DNA of 64,000 bases, from contig CM074146.1 of the NCBI GenBank assembly GCA_037178625.1, positions 1,364,001 to 1,428,000 on the forward strand, in the 5' to 3' direction. Below are positions 22,611-34,501 of the stretch, piece by piece. The position numbers and the translations under genes were made by a program. Source of the stretch: Skeletonema tropicum (Eukaryota > Bacillariophyta > Thalassiosirophyceae > Thalassiosirales > Thalassiosiraceae). Every line of letters starts with the position of its first letter. The stretch's first letter is position 1. The notes under the pieces are model-generated. The model did not search any database. It was not told the DNA's origin and saw only the letters and a program-made list of their open reading frames with translations.

Positions 22611-24383
22611 GGCATCAACTCAGTGCCAGCAAAGGCCAGCTCAATCAAGCAGCGCACAAAACAATGCAATGACAATGGCTGGCCATATCTTCCGTTGTAG
22701 CCGGCCAATGAGGACAATAAGTAGTGATTTGGAAAGCTCTCATCAAGCTCTATCGATTCGGCGTATAATGATCTCAATTGCACGAATTTTATCCAATCTA
22801 TCCGGTCAAAAACGGGGTTAAAAAGTGACCAGCAGCTGGAAATCCACCGCCGCATCTTCAGAATTTCACATTTGAGGTCAAAATCATCAAAATCGACAAT
22901 ATGAACCACCAATCGAAAGCTCTTTTCATTCCAAATCGATTAGTACCATTATTGCACAACAAAAATTTCATCAAAATACCACAAAAATTGAGATCAAAAA
23001 TACGAAAATCATTGCTCGTTCTCGCTGCCGCTCAAACTCGCAAAAATTGACACACTGAGAAAGTAAGATTAGTAAACATTGCTCAGCCTACGGCATCGCT
23101 CAACACACTTTGTGTAGAAGAACAATGTCAATGTTATCATCAACTGGCCTCGGCTACACGCTCGGCATCATGTGACAATCAATCATCCTTTCATTCCACC
23201 ACCGCCGATGCCAATGTAATACATCATCAACGCATCTTAATCATCATCACTACTTTACCTTTACAGTCAAACATACTTACATCGGCGGTGCGTGGTGCAG
23301 TGGTGGCGGTGGTGGATTATTGTCATCTTTGTGGCGGTGGTGGGGAATAAGAAGCAACAATCAATCAACCATCCACCGCCACCACCGTCACAATCATCAC
23401 TGCAACATATTCATATACGGCGTGAGCCGTGAGTCGAATTGTTGGTACAATAGTAATGAATGATATTATAATCATCATCATTCCATTCCACCGCCACCAC
23501 TACAGTCATTCCAAATCATCGTCATCATCAGCGGCGTGGTGGTGGAATGACAGCGGCGGCAATGGAATAATATACAATACAAACAACATCATCCTTCCAC
23601 CACCGCCACTACAGCAATACACTCCACCACAACAACTAATACAGAGTGAGCCGAAGGCGAATTAGCAGTAGTATTGGTGGATGTGGCGGTGGTGGTGGAT
23701 GTGGATGTGAGTGATTGGAGTGATACCTTTTATCACCACCGCCACAAATAAAAGCGAGAGAGCCGTCAGGGATATTTGACACAATGATGATATTGATAAT
23801 GGCGGCGGTGGTGGTAAGAATGATTATTGTGAAAGACGAGTGAGCCGTCAGGCGAGGGAGCTTGTAATGTTGATTTTGTTACTTACTTATTGGCAGTATT
23901 GATAATAATGATGGTATCTGCGGAGGCGGTGGTGGTGTACATTTTATTCATTTTGATGAAATTATTTTGAAATTTCTCGGACTGAATTTTCATTTGGCGC
24001 TGGGTATATGACTTTCTAGGGGGTCGCTTTAGTTGAGTTGATTGACAAAGGATTGGTATTATGCCTTGATTATAGTACTATTCGATAGAGTGCAATGAGA
24101 GCTTTCGATTAGTGGTGGAATCGTTTTGATTGGCCACCTCTAGAGAAGGAAAGATGGAAAGGAAAAGGTGAATTTTGGAGAGGATTGGAGTACGATACTG
24201 CGACTGGAGTTTGTTGTAAAGGGTATATCATTTAGTTGAGGCGATTGACAAAGGATTGATATTTCACCTTGGTTATAGTACTAATCTCTATCTCTCTCCC
24301 TTCTCTTATTGTAAATCATTCCAGCAGATATTATTCAGTTGATTGTCATGTACTTATATTCTTCCTAACAACTCTTCTATTTG
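22611..24383. other. no gene; low-complexity and short direct repeats
   Basis: No gene recognised. 23190-23960 is a Cys/Gly-codon-like CCACCGCCA/TGGCGGTGG region (separate entry). A 50-bp direct repeat built around GATTGACAAAGGATTG occurs at about 24027-24073 and again at about 24231-24281. Confidence 0.5.
23190..23960. repeat. degenerate CCACCGCCA / TGGCGGTGG repeat region
   Basis: Blocks of CCACCGCCAC alternate with the reverse complement TGGCGGTGGTGG, spaced by A/T-rich ATCATCATC-like stretches. The short motif GTGAGCCGT (or GAGCCGTCAGG) recurs next to several blocks (about 23423, 23645, 23762 and 23844). Opposite-strand copies could pair into hairpins. It looks like an old tandem array that has decayed. 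Confidence 0.6.
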
Positions 24384-24893
24384 CTAGATAGTACGCGGTA
24401 AGTCCGGCTTTATGTGGAGGATGTCTTCATCGTACATTGCATCATCAACCGTAAGCTTTCTACCCGGAACTGCCGTAGTAACAGCAGGTGCCTTGCTACT
24501 TTTAGCACTCGGAGATTTGGAACTCTTGGTACTGGGCGATTTGCTACTCTTGGCTCCACTGGGCATAGCATACTCAGGAGGCTGCACAGCATTATCGTAG
24601 CACCTGTTGGCAGCACCATTCACACGTGCACGATGGGCGGCGATTCCTCCACCGGTGGCCGCGGCACAAAGGAGGGCCGATCCGGCGACTAGGCTCAGCA
24701 AAAGTTTGTTTTTGCGGGTCCACAATCCTCCACCGGCGGGGGCGAGTTCCTCATCATCAAAGTTGGAGGCGGCGGCGGCATCATCGTCAGGATAGACGGT
24801 AGTGTGAAAGTCCGGAGCATCATCCGAGGCCTCGGCTGTGGAATTGAGGACGGTGGTGGAGCGGATACGGTCGTCGAGGGGAATAACTTCCAT
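24384..24893 (-). pseudogene. truncated third copy of the silaffin-like gene (169 aa)
   Basis: Starts MEVIPLDDRIRSTTVLNSTA at 24893 and keeps the acidic region, the membrane span, the SSKSPS block and the RXL motif GRKLTV. After EDILH an indel shifts the frame (relative to EDILRKAG in the full copies) and the protein ends at KPDLPRTI. Homology to exon 1 stops at about 24390; no exon 2 follows. The ORF before the break differs from the full copies mainly by substitutions and small in-frame gaps, so it may have been under selection before truncation. It could still make a short membrane protein. Confidence 0.7.
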
Positions 24894-26615
24894 CTTGTCT
24901 TGTCTTATCAATCTATCGTCGGTGATTCAAATAATGTACTTTCAATATTTCTGCTCTCTACAAAATGAATGAGCCATCTATATATTGGATCGAGTTGCAA
25001 CGTCCAACTGTAGTATTTATGTAGGCAGGCTGCTCTATATATATCGTGTGGAGAGTATCGGCAGAAAAGTTCGTTTGATACTCTCAAGAAGTACTTATGC
25101 ATCAAAACACCACTTTTCTGCAGAATCATCGGAGAGGACACTTCTTTGTGGCGCGTAAAATCCACTCTGGTTGGAGAGGCAGGAGAATTTACACAGAAGT
25201 CGAAGGAAGGGCCGTGCTGTGCCGTGCATGCGTGTCATTTTACGATTTTTTTGAACCGTTTCTTAGATACTTGTGCAAATGCCAAGAACGTGCTGACGTG
25301 GATGTCTCACGGGTCTATCCTTTGCAGAACTTTCAATTTTGTATGGTGGAATTGGTAGTGCCGTTTGTTAGCATCGTGTGTTGGAGAACGCGGGACTGGT
25401 TTGAATTTGAATTTTGGGAGTCATACTTTGAGAAGGCTTTTGTGTGCTTGTGTGTGTGAGCAAGTGCAATCAATCGAGGTTTCACGGTCCCAAAGCGTCT
25501 TAACCCGCGCCGGCCGGTGGATTTATCTGCGTGTATCATATAGCTCTCTCTCTTTGAGAGTAGAGGCGTCCAGAAAAGATGATGAGCAGCGCTTGCGTGA
25601 GAGGCGAATAATAATATCTAGATAGGGCCGACATGATTGAATTGCCATGACGATGCTCGAACTGGCCGTTTCTTCCATCATCTGTAGTAAATAAAGTATC
25701 ATCAGGGCATAGGGGCGGGACAGGCTGCTGAATCTATATTGAATGATATATACTTATCAAACGGTGCACGGTGGTGCCAAGTAGATATTCGTCATATGTT
25801 GTTGTGTCAGGCTAGACAGATGATCAGTCGTCGGTCAACTGTTCACTTCTTTAGAGAAAATATCGTTGCATGGCTGCGTTCAATTATCAATATATTATGA
25901 CAGTAGTTTCCTCACGATTGCTGCACCAAATTTATGGATTAGATATATTATAGACGGATGACATGCAATCATCATGGCGCGGTCAGAGAGAGAGAGAGAG
26001 AGAGAGAGAGTCTAATAATTTGTTGCGGCAGATTGAAAAAAAGAGTAATGAATGAAGGAGAACAGCATGTCAGTATGATATCATACTATAATATGCGCAC
26101 AATGAAGGAATGGGGACGCAACGCAACAGTGAACACCTACAGTAACTTGCTGCTGCCGCGGTGTTTCAACCTCAATCGGAGAGGGGACTTGTTAGTCTAC
26201 ACACGGGAATCGTCTACAAGTACGGTGCAAGCTATGTGTTTGAACCACGAATAATTACGATCAGCTGAGTGCTTATAGCTTGATCGCTTGACTTCATCAT
26301 GATCAAATGATCATATTATTATGTACATTGGGGAGGAGTTCTGAGCAGATCGTATTAATTGTACATGCGTTCAATAAGTATTTCACTTTGCCTAAATTAA
26401 TTAATTATTAAAGTACATCAACTCCTCCAACAAGCTCAAGCTTGATACTCCAGCACTGTTTATTTCACTAAAGCTCTTGTATTGTTGCTTGATGGTGATA
26501 GAAGATAGCACGCACGGTAGGTGTGATGTGTGAAAAGCGAGCGAAGGTGCTTTGCGGACAATTTAAGACGGTCATCTTGATACTACGACATCATTTTTTG
26601 AAGCATCCGGCACCC
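24894..26615. repeat. duplicated 5' flank, copy D2, with a 480-bp extra segment
   Basis: Matches D1 (21389-22610) almost base for base up to about 26090. An extra segment of about 485 bp follows (26091-26573), after which the match resumes at CATCTTGATACTACGACATC. A (GA)n run is longer here (about 25985-26010) than in D1. The extra segment contains the 3'-flank block at 26240-26580. A copy of the shared upstream block lies at 25090-25490. Confidence 0.8.
26240..26580 (+). repeat. 3'-flank block, copy 2
   Basis: Shares about 300 bp with 37880-38210, including TACGATCAGCTGAGTGCTT and CAACTCCTCCAACAAGCT. In this copy no family gene lies on the matching side, which suggests that a gene was lost or that only the flank moved. 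Confidence 0.7.
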
Positions 26616-26704
26616 ACCTTCTCAGCCGTCAGCCAGCGCAAGCAATTCAAAAGATATATAGGTAGAGGTAGGTACTAAGTATATATGGAACCTCCGCGAC
26701 TATC

Positions 26705-27010
26705 CCCCAGCCCCCTGGGTATAAAAATTTTGGCTAGCCTGCTCTAGGTGGATAACTTGAGTTTTCACCCAAGAGACCCCGCCACCCCTCCACAATCTAC
26801 GACTAGCATGATGTTGTGTGTTGATGCAGTGCTGGATCGAATTGTGCAGTCGTTGGATCTTGTTGCGATGATATGAAGGTTGACTCTATTAGCCTCGAGG
26901 TGAACACAATCAAGTGCAGCAACTTGAGCCCACTACTCTAGTTGAAACCGGAGGAGGTGGATAAATATTTTGGCTAGGCTGTGATTTGGAGGGTGGGTAT
27001 ACTTAAGCCG
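26705..27010 (+). repeat. 300-bp dispersed repeat, copy 1
   Basis: Closely matches 42640-42955. It opens with TTTTGGCTAGCCTGCTCTAG and closes with the related direct motif ATTTTGGCTAGGCTGTGATT, so the ends are direct rather than inverted. The middle contains GATGCAGTGCTGGATCGAAT. Origin unknown; a tiny LTR-like or SINE-like unit are both possible. Confidence 0.7.
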
Positions 27011-27179
27011 AGTAGGTAGGTGGGAGTTCGGGAGGGTCCCTGTACAGAAGTGCATCAAAACCACCCTACTTACATTATTACATACATGGGATCTTCTGTA
27101 ATAAATGGGAGTCCTCTATCGAGGGAACGTGCTGAGACCTCCAAGTGACTCAGACAGGTGTCTGAAGATCCTATGTAGG

Positions 27180-27600
27180 GTGCATCAAAACACCACTTTT
27201 ATGCAGAATCATCGGAGAGGACAATTGTGGCGCGAGTGGAGAGGAGGAGAATTTACGCAGAATGAAGTTCCTAGATGGAGGGCCGTGCGTGCATGCGTGT
27301 CATTCTACGATCTTTTTGAACCGTTTCTTACTTGTGTGCAAATGCCAAGAACGTGCTGACGTGGATGTCTTACGGGACTATCCTTTGCAGAACTGTCAAT
27401 TTAGTAGGGTGGAATTGGTAGTGCCGTTTGTTAGTTGGGACTTGTGGAGAACAACGGCTATATGCGGTTTTGAGAGTCATCACGTGCTGGAGAACGTGGC
27501 TGGGACTGGTTTGAATTTGAATTTGAGAAGGCTTTTTTGTGCTTGTGTGTGTGTGAGAAGTGAGAAGCGCACTCGAGGTTTCACGGTCCCAGAGCGTCAT
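27180..27600 (+). promoter_or_regulatory. shared upstream block, copy 3, in front of the protease gene
   Basis: A diverged copy of the block at 21590-21990, ending at CGAGGTTTCACGGTCCC about 75 bases before the protease ATG. Small deletions relative to the other copies are scattered through it. Promoter function is inferred from its place. Confidence 0.4.
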
Positions 27601-27675
27601 AAAGAAGACTTTGAACCAACATATCAACGAACTGGCTTCCAGAATCATCATCTTACTACTTCTAGCATCATCGTC

Positions 27676-30600
27676 ATGAAGCTACACTTCAATCAACTCA
27701 TCCTCTTCCTCCTCTTGGTGGCCGCCAAGTCGTCCCTCTTCGCTGATGCGCGGTACACAACATTCTGTGAATCGACGCATCCGTACACCTTCAATTCTGG
27801 AGACACAAAAACTGCTACCACCGTCATCTTGATTGACCAAGCGCCATGGATCCAACTCGATCTATCGGGCTCTGAGCTCGCCGCTGGGGCAACAATCACA
27901 ATCGTAGGCGACACTGCCACACAAGTCATCACTGCCAACGATCTCTCCTCAAATGCCTTCTCAGCCGTCTTTGATGGCAGCTCGGTCAGCGTCGAGCTAT
28001 CCTCTTCAGGAAGCGTCCGTGGAGGTGGCGACACTTCAAGAGTGGAGGTATCCAATGTCAACGTGGGTCTCTGCAAGGATGAACTTATCGGTGAGTCTAT
28101 CTGTGGAACCACTGATGACCGCGTTCCTTCAACTGATGTCCGCATGGGTAGATACAATGGAGGATGCACTGCCTGGCTGATTAGCGAGGACGCGTATATC
28201 ACGGCCGGGCACTGTGGAACTCCAACTTCAAGCACTCGTATCCACTTCGTCTTTGGTACCGGAAGTGCAGACCCTGAAGACCAATACGCAGTTGACGTCT
28301 CTACATACAAAGGTGTGAATGGAGGCATTGGGAACGATTGGGGGGCTGGTCGATTCCTACCCAACTCAATCACTGGAAAGCTCCCCGGAGTTAGACAGAG
28401 TGAGAAATGTGGAACACCCGGACCCGGATGTGGCTGGTTCAACCTTGTTACTGTCCCATCGACAACATCGGGAAACAACATTAGGATCACCGGTTACGGT
28501 GTTGCAGATGTTGCCAGCCAGTCGCAAAAGACTCACGTTGGTGCATTAACAACTATCGGATCGTCACATCTTCGATATGTTCCAGACACCACTGTAAGTA
28601 GTATGGGAATTGCTGCACTATTCTTTTGCTTCTTTCTTCCTCATAAAAACGTCAAAATTACTAACACTCATTCTCTTATCCACCATGTATATTATCATAC
28701 AGGGAGGAAATTCCGGATCCCCTGTGATTCACGAGGAGACAGGACTTGCGATTGGAGTCCACACCCACGGAGGATGCTCTGCAACTTGGGGCAGCAACCA
28801 GGGAACTCGAATTGATAGGCAAGAGTTCGCGGATCATGTCCAATTTCTTCTCGGTGAGGATTGTAAACAGGATTCTGATTGTGATGACGGCGTATTTTGT
28901 AACGGTGTTGAAATTTGCGTTGCTGGAAAGTGTAGAAGTGGTCCTGCAGTATCTTGTAACGATGGACTTGCCTGTACAATTGACGCCTGTAATGAAATTA
29001 CTGATACGTGCGACAATCTACAAAAGACATGCGATGAACCAGGCCAAAGTGGGCTATGCATTGAACCTACAGGGGTATGTGAATTGAGTCCTTGTCCAGG
29101 CTCTCAAACACGAATTGAGGTAGATCTACTCACGGACAACTATCCATCGGAAACGACTTGGACGGTCAATGATAAATGCGGATCTGCTGGCGTGATTATG
29201 TCCGGTGGTTCATACAGTGCCGCTAACACGCCACATTCAAAAAATGTCTGCGCTGAAGAAGGACAATATGACTTCACAATCAATGTAAGTGAAGATTTTT
29301 TCTTGTGCTTGTGTTGTTTTCCGTGCCCTTTCATTAAACTTTAACTAACTTGTGGCTGTGTTCACTACACTGCAGGACACTTGGGGCGACGGCATTTGCT
29401 TGCGGTTATGGCTCAGGAGGTTACAGTGTCAAGTACGGTGGTTCGGTGGTAGCAGAAGGGGGCTCATTTGGGAGTACTGAAACGAAACCATTTGGATCTT
29501 CATGTCCAAGTGACCCCACGCCTCCTCCTACTCCTCCACCTGTCACCCCTCCCCCAACTGCACCACCAACAAATCCTCCGACAGCACCACCAACAAACCC
29601 TCCCACAGCACCACCGACTAATCCTCCTACAGCGCCACCAACTAATCCTCCTACAGCGCCACCAACTGCTCCACCAACAAACCCTCCGACAGCTCCAGTA
29701 AGTAGTCATGAAGTATCAAACAGATCTTTTGTTTGAATAGCAATGATTCATTTTCTAACCGACTCTTTTGTTTGATCTTTCACACATATTTTGTTGCAGC
29801 CTACCACTCCACCAACTCCCAATCCAATAGTGCCCGTAACTCCCTCTCCTACAAGTGGAGACGATGCCGATGCCGATGCGGTCGCACAGGACGCAGTTTA
29901 TGATTTGGTAAATGGGGCTCCTAGGTGTGCCAATGCGGGTTCCTCGTGCGATTCGCTAGCTCTTCTCGATGGCAAAGGAAGTATGACCAATGGCCCAGAA
30001 ACCAACGCTTCGAATACCAACAAGTTTGGACAAGCATGTAATGACGGTAATAGCGGATCTTATCATTCCGATGAATCAATCGATCAGATTATTGTTACCG
30101 CAGGTGATCTTGATGCCGCGGGAAATCCAGTTCCTTCTGGTGACTTCATTGTGGAGGGTGGCCGCGCATATGTGACTGTGAAGCTTTGGTGCTGGAGTTC
30201 AGGTGCGTCAGACCATGCGGATCTCTTCCTCTCGAGTGATGCCTCTAGTCCTGACTGGCAACCCTTGACTACCATCACTTGTCCCGGTGGTGGGGCACAA
30301 ACAATTAGGCATGCATTCGATCTTCCATCAGGCGCCAACCAATCTATTCGCGTCAACTTCCGTTACGGTGGTTCTCCAAGCACTTGCTCCAATGGAAACT
30401 ACGACGATCACGATGATTTGATCTTTGCTGTGAAGTCGGCGAGTGCAACTCCTCCCCCGACTCCAGCGCCTACACTTCCCCCCAACTCCCATTCCACCTA
30501 CTGGTGGTCCAAGTGGACCTCAGACAGCTTCATACGACTCTGGCCTTGGTGCTCCCAAATGTTCTTATGGTTCTTCGTGTGACTCAGTTGGTCTCCTAGA

Positions 30601-31308
30601 TGGCAGAGGAACTATCAGCAATGGCAATGAACTCAATACGCCCAACACCTTGAACACTTGTAATGATGGTAACTATGGATCCTATCATAGTGACGAATCT
30701 ATTGACAGATTGTTGTCACGAGAGCAGATGGTGGCTCGGGCGACTTGACTGAGGGTGACGAAGTGACTATTACTGCTAATGTATGGTGCTGGAGTACTGG
30801 ATCTAGCGACTACATTGACTTTTACTATGCAGGTAATGCTGCTGCTGCCAATCCTGTCTGGAATCAGATTGGGGCCCGTCTTCCTTGCCCAGGGGGACAG
30901 TCCCAAAATGTGTCAAGAAACTTTGTGTTGCCCCAAGGAGGACTCCAAGCTGTGCGTGTGAATTTGATGTATGGTAGTGGTACTCCCGGCACTAATAAGT
31001 GCACGTCTGGTGGCTATGATGACACAGATGACTTGGTGATTTCTGTCAAATCAAATCCAGAAATGCAAGGCGTCAGTGAAAGTGCTTTCCCAAGCAAGCA
31101 CGATGATGTGCAAGGTGAGATTGTCGATGGTTGGAAAGACTCTGAAGCTGATGAGGCGGCGAAGGAGCTTCAGGAGATGAATGCAAGCACTGAGAAACCG
31201 AAATTGAAAGGGAAAGATAAGGGAAAGGGCAAGGGAGAGGGAGGAAGCAAAAAGTCGAAACGGAAGGAGGAAAAGAAGAAATTGAGGGGTAAAGGCCTTT
31301 GGCAGTAA
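27676..31308 (+). CDS. secreted trypsin-like serine protease with Cys-rich and tandem adhesion-like domains, three single-base frameshifts
   Basis: Exons 27676-28593, 28703-29284, 29376-29697 and 29800-31308; all introns are GT-AG and phase 0. Signal peptide MKLHFNQLILFLLLVAA. The peptidase (about 135-340) has His179 in ITAGHC, Asp221 in GNDWGAG and Ser310 in GGNSGSPV, so the triad is complete. Next come a Cys-rich segment (CKQDSDCDDGVFCNG), a stramenopile-type domain (TDNYPSETTW to GDGICCGYGSG), a PPTNPPTAP linker, two tandem ~150-aa domains (GSYHSDESID, WCWS, DDTDDL) and a Lys-rich tail. Three single-base changes break the frame: an extra T at 29400/29401, an extra C in a C6 run at 30478-30483, and a missing C near 30706. 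Each segment is otherwise open, so assembly error or very recent loss are both possible. Likely an extracellular or wall-associated protease. Confidence 0.78.
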
Positions 31309-32006
31309 GAAGTGAGCTGCTTCAAGTCTAAGAGATTATTGAAGAGAATTGGTTGACAGAATTGTTTGTTTGTTGGAGCTATGACTATGATTAGAATAGA
31401 AAAGATAGATGTGTAAAAGATAGAGATAACTTCTCAGCTCACTTTTGACCAACGAACCTCATCGAAGACAAGCACGCTACACAATGGAACAATAAGTAGT
31501 AGCACCTACATATCTGCCACTCACAACGTGCCAACCTAACATGGATCTTGCATTCATTAGTGGAAGTGTCTTCAAAGCAGCGTTCTGGTTCGGGGTGGAT
31601 CTGGATCTACATTCGACATCGTAGCTATCATCATAGACTCGCCCGATCGCTGCTTCTGTCTTCAGCGCAGCGTTTTTAGAGCCCATCTGTGCCAACTATA
31701 TGTCATTGATGAGGCTGATCATATCTCTACGACTGTATTATTTGGCGAGGGCCTTAACCCGAGCACCGTTTATTATTGGTGCACCGCCATCCTCAATGAA
31801 AGTGCCTTCTTCTTAGGCGAGGGCGAGGCCCTCGGCCGAGCTGTGTTTATTCATTCATTCATACATTCATTCATTCATTTTGATGGTAGTGATGGCAATG
31901 ATGGTATTAATCGAATCAGAATGAAGAGACGATTCGAATAGAGGTCAATTTGTTGGATTTTATTTGTATTTGGTCCGCTGCGCTTTGAATTTATTCGGGC
32001 AATAGC

Positions 32007-32078
32007 GTGACGAGAGTTGCATCTTCAACAGGACGAGAGTTGCAGCCCCAACGTGACGAGAGTTGCAGCCCACAGCCT
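32007..32078 (+). repeat. three ~22-bp direct repeats
   Basis: GTGACGAGAGTTGCA recurs three times with small changes, spaced by about 22-23 bases. Confidence 0.7.
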
Positions 32079-32262
32079 GAAAACGTTGCCACGATAACAA
32101 CAGCAACATACAACTCCTATGTACCAGCAGCTGCCTCACATCCACGTCAACCCAGCCCCTTCGAATGCGAAGTCGTTTTCTTCTACAACATTCCCAGTAC
32201 AGGTGCTTCATCAATAAGTATGCATAGTATTTTGCGTCCAAGAAAGAGCTAAGACTATACAG

Positions 32263-32652
32263 GATGCTGTTGGACAATTTGCTTCAATCTTCCACAAAAG
32301 CAGAGGGAATGATGAATGAACTTCGAGCATTGGGGAGGCCCTGCACTTGTTTCTCGGGCAAGCCATGGAATGATGAGAAAATAACTCGCTCATACGCAGT
32401 TGCGGTGACAAGAACGACTCTACACAACTGCAGAGGATAATTATTTGTGCCATTTTGATCAAGTCCGAGATTCAAACTATCTCCTTCTACAAGAAAGCTG
32501 CTAAAATGATACATTCAAAGCTGTCGAAATCTTCTCCGCAGGTCACTTCACTGTTGGATAGAAGTAGCAAGTTTGAGATGATTGCCATGGATCAAGAACA
32601 CATAAATGACCGTGTTAAAGCTTTTATGCCCATTCGATATCCTCTTATTTGA
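32263..32652 (+). pseudogene. possible coding relic
   Basis: One + frame reads as plausible protein in two stretches, QDAVGQFASIFHKSRGNDE at the start and a longer one from QRIIICAILIKSEIQTISFY to FMPIRYPLI, but with three stop codons between them. No family recognised. The opposite strand also has an ORF (32284-32514), so this may be chance. Confidence 0.25.
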
Positions 32653-33134
32653 TAAAATAGCTGTGTGCTTTTGGCTTTGATTGCTTGCCGTGTACAATAA
32701 GTATCATGGTGATTGGTATCATTGACAGAGTTGAGGATGGGAAGTGAAGGAACTCTTGTGAAGTATAGACGGCAGTAGCATTGTATTGTTTCGGCAAAAA
32801 ATTTTGATTGTCGAGCTTGTCAAACTCGTGTTCCATCTGAGCAATAAAGAGGAAAATGAAGATAGGGAAGGAACGGCATAACACATAACACATGAATGGC
32901 TAATGCCAATCCTTTGTTGCATGAGTCTTGATGGCCGTCACGGAAATCTTGTAACACCGCTGATTTGTTGTTTGTTGCAGAATTTGTGGCAGACGCAGCG
33001 GCCTCATATATCAACGGTGGCTGCAGCGTTATTTATTGTTGTCTGTCAAAGTTCTTGATGTTCGAAATAATCCTGACAGCACGGTATCGGACCTATCTGG
33101 AGAGAAGGAACGAAGAGATAAGTACTAAGTATTA

Positions 33135-33726
33135 ACCCGGATTTGCAACCCAAGTAGCAAAAGCTACAGTGGAATTCGTAGCGTGATTATACAATAAAAA
33201 TATATCACGGTCTGGAGCGTGGTATGTCGGTCTTAATTGTGGTATTTTATGGTCATTTTGCAACCACGGGAACCTGGGTTTGACAGTGGCTGCTTTTTGT
33301 TATAGCAGCCGATTTGTCGAGAGCTTGCCAGGAGTTTCAAGTCGTGGTTCTCAAAAATCTAGCGTTGAGGTGCGTTGAGGTTGATTTCTGATGGCCTGTT
33401 CCGTCAAAAACTTGCGCCAACGTCAAAACTTGCTGCCACCGCCACGAGTGACATGCTGCTTGGCGGCGCACCGTGTCAGATGGCCGATCCGTGGCGTCGG
33501 CAGCAAGTTTTTGACGGAACAGTCCATCAGAAATCAACCTCAACGCACCTCAACGCTAGATTTTGTAAAACACGACTTGAAACTGCTGGCAAGCTCTTGA
33601 CAAATCTCTCAGCAAGACGTGTCAACCCCAGGTTCCCGTGTTGCAACCGAAGTTGCAAAAATCCTTGCAAAAGAGCATGCTTTTTGCAACTTTTGCAACC
33701 CAAAGTAAACGCAGTGTGACAGCGCA
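33135..33726 (+). repeat. TTGCAA-type dispersed repeat, copy 2 (filled site)
   Basis: The reverse complement of 4669-4878, split by the MITE at 33265-33640. Outside the insertion the two copies align along their whole length. Confidence 0.75.
33265..33640. mobile_element. 376-bp MITE with 7-bp target duplication
   Basis: Ends CACGGGAACCTGGG and CCCAGGTTCCCGTG, flanked by TTGCAAC at 33258-33264 and 33641-33647. The copy at 4669-4878 has a single TTGCAAC at this place, so it is the empty site. The two halves are inverted copies of each other for some 180 bases, so the transcript would fold into one long hairpin. A TSD of 7 bases (8-9 if ambiguous bases count) does not fix the superfamily; a MULE- or hAT-like origin is possible. 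Confidence 0.85.
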
Positions 33727-34501
33727 GAGCGGTCATTGGTCACACTTCTTTTCCATCGCTCCGGCATGCGCCGATCACCATAAGTGCACTCTCTAGCCCA
33801 GGCTAGATCAACACACCATCATCTATGACCGTGCGATAGCAGAATACATTGTATGGCGATCCCATAAGTCAGCTGAATCGAATGGTATGACTGATGTCGA
33901 ACGATATATCGATCATCTAGTAGAGAGACGTATCGTCCATACCATACATCAGCGGCTGACATTGTTATTGTGTGTGCCGACACAAATATCACGTTTGGTG
34001 TGATAAAAAACGAGTATAATAGAGGATTATATATGTACGGGGTACAATGATGGCGCACTCACTACTTGCATGGGTATAGCGTACTGATCGATGAGTCAGT
34101 TGGCAACATAAGATGAAAATTGACTTGAAAAGCTAATTCAACACACATTAATGCACACAACATGTTCATGGCATTGGGTAATAGGATATATTAGATCTTT
34201 CCGAGACACTGCAAATAACATAACATTGAATAACAACTAATTATTGACGGAAAGTGTGTACGACATATCATAGAAAAGCATTTTCCCATATGATAGGATG
34301 TCAGGGATAAGCGCAACGCACATCACCCTCTTAGACGACAACATCATTGACGACCACTCGTCTGAGCACACTCAGAGATAGCCACGATAACATTTCAAAC
34401 AACATCTCACGTCCACTCAATTGTTGGAAACTGCCGCTGCTGTTGTCATAGATGTGATCTTCCCTCCGGTTTGGATTGATTTGCTGTGAGAAACTTACAT
34501 A

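Larger units (their letters stand above)
31309..33134. other. intergenic; short repeats and a possible coding relic
   Basis: A (CATT)n tract lies at about 31850-31885 and a ~22-bp direct repeat array at 32007-32078. A weak coding relic at 32263-32652 is listed separately. No complete gene is seen. Confidence 0.5.
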
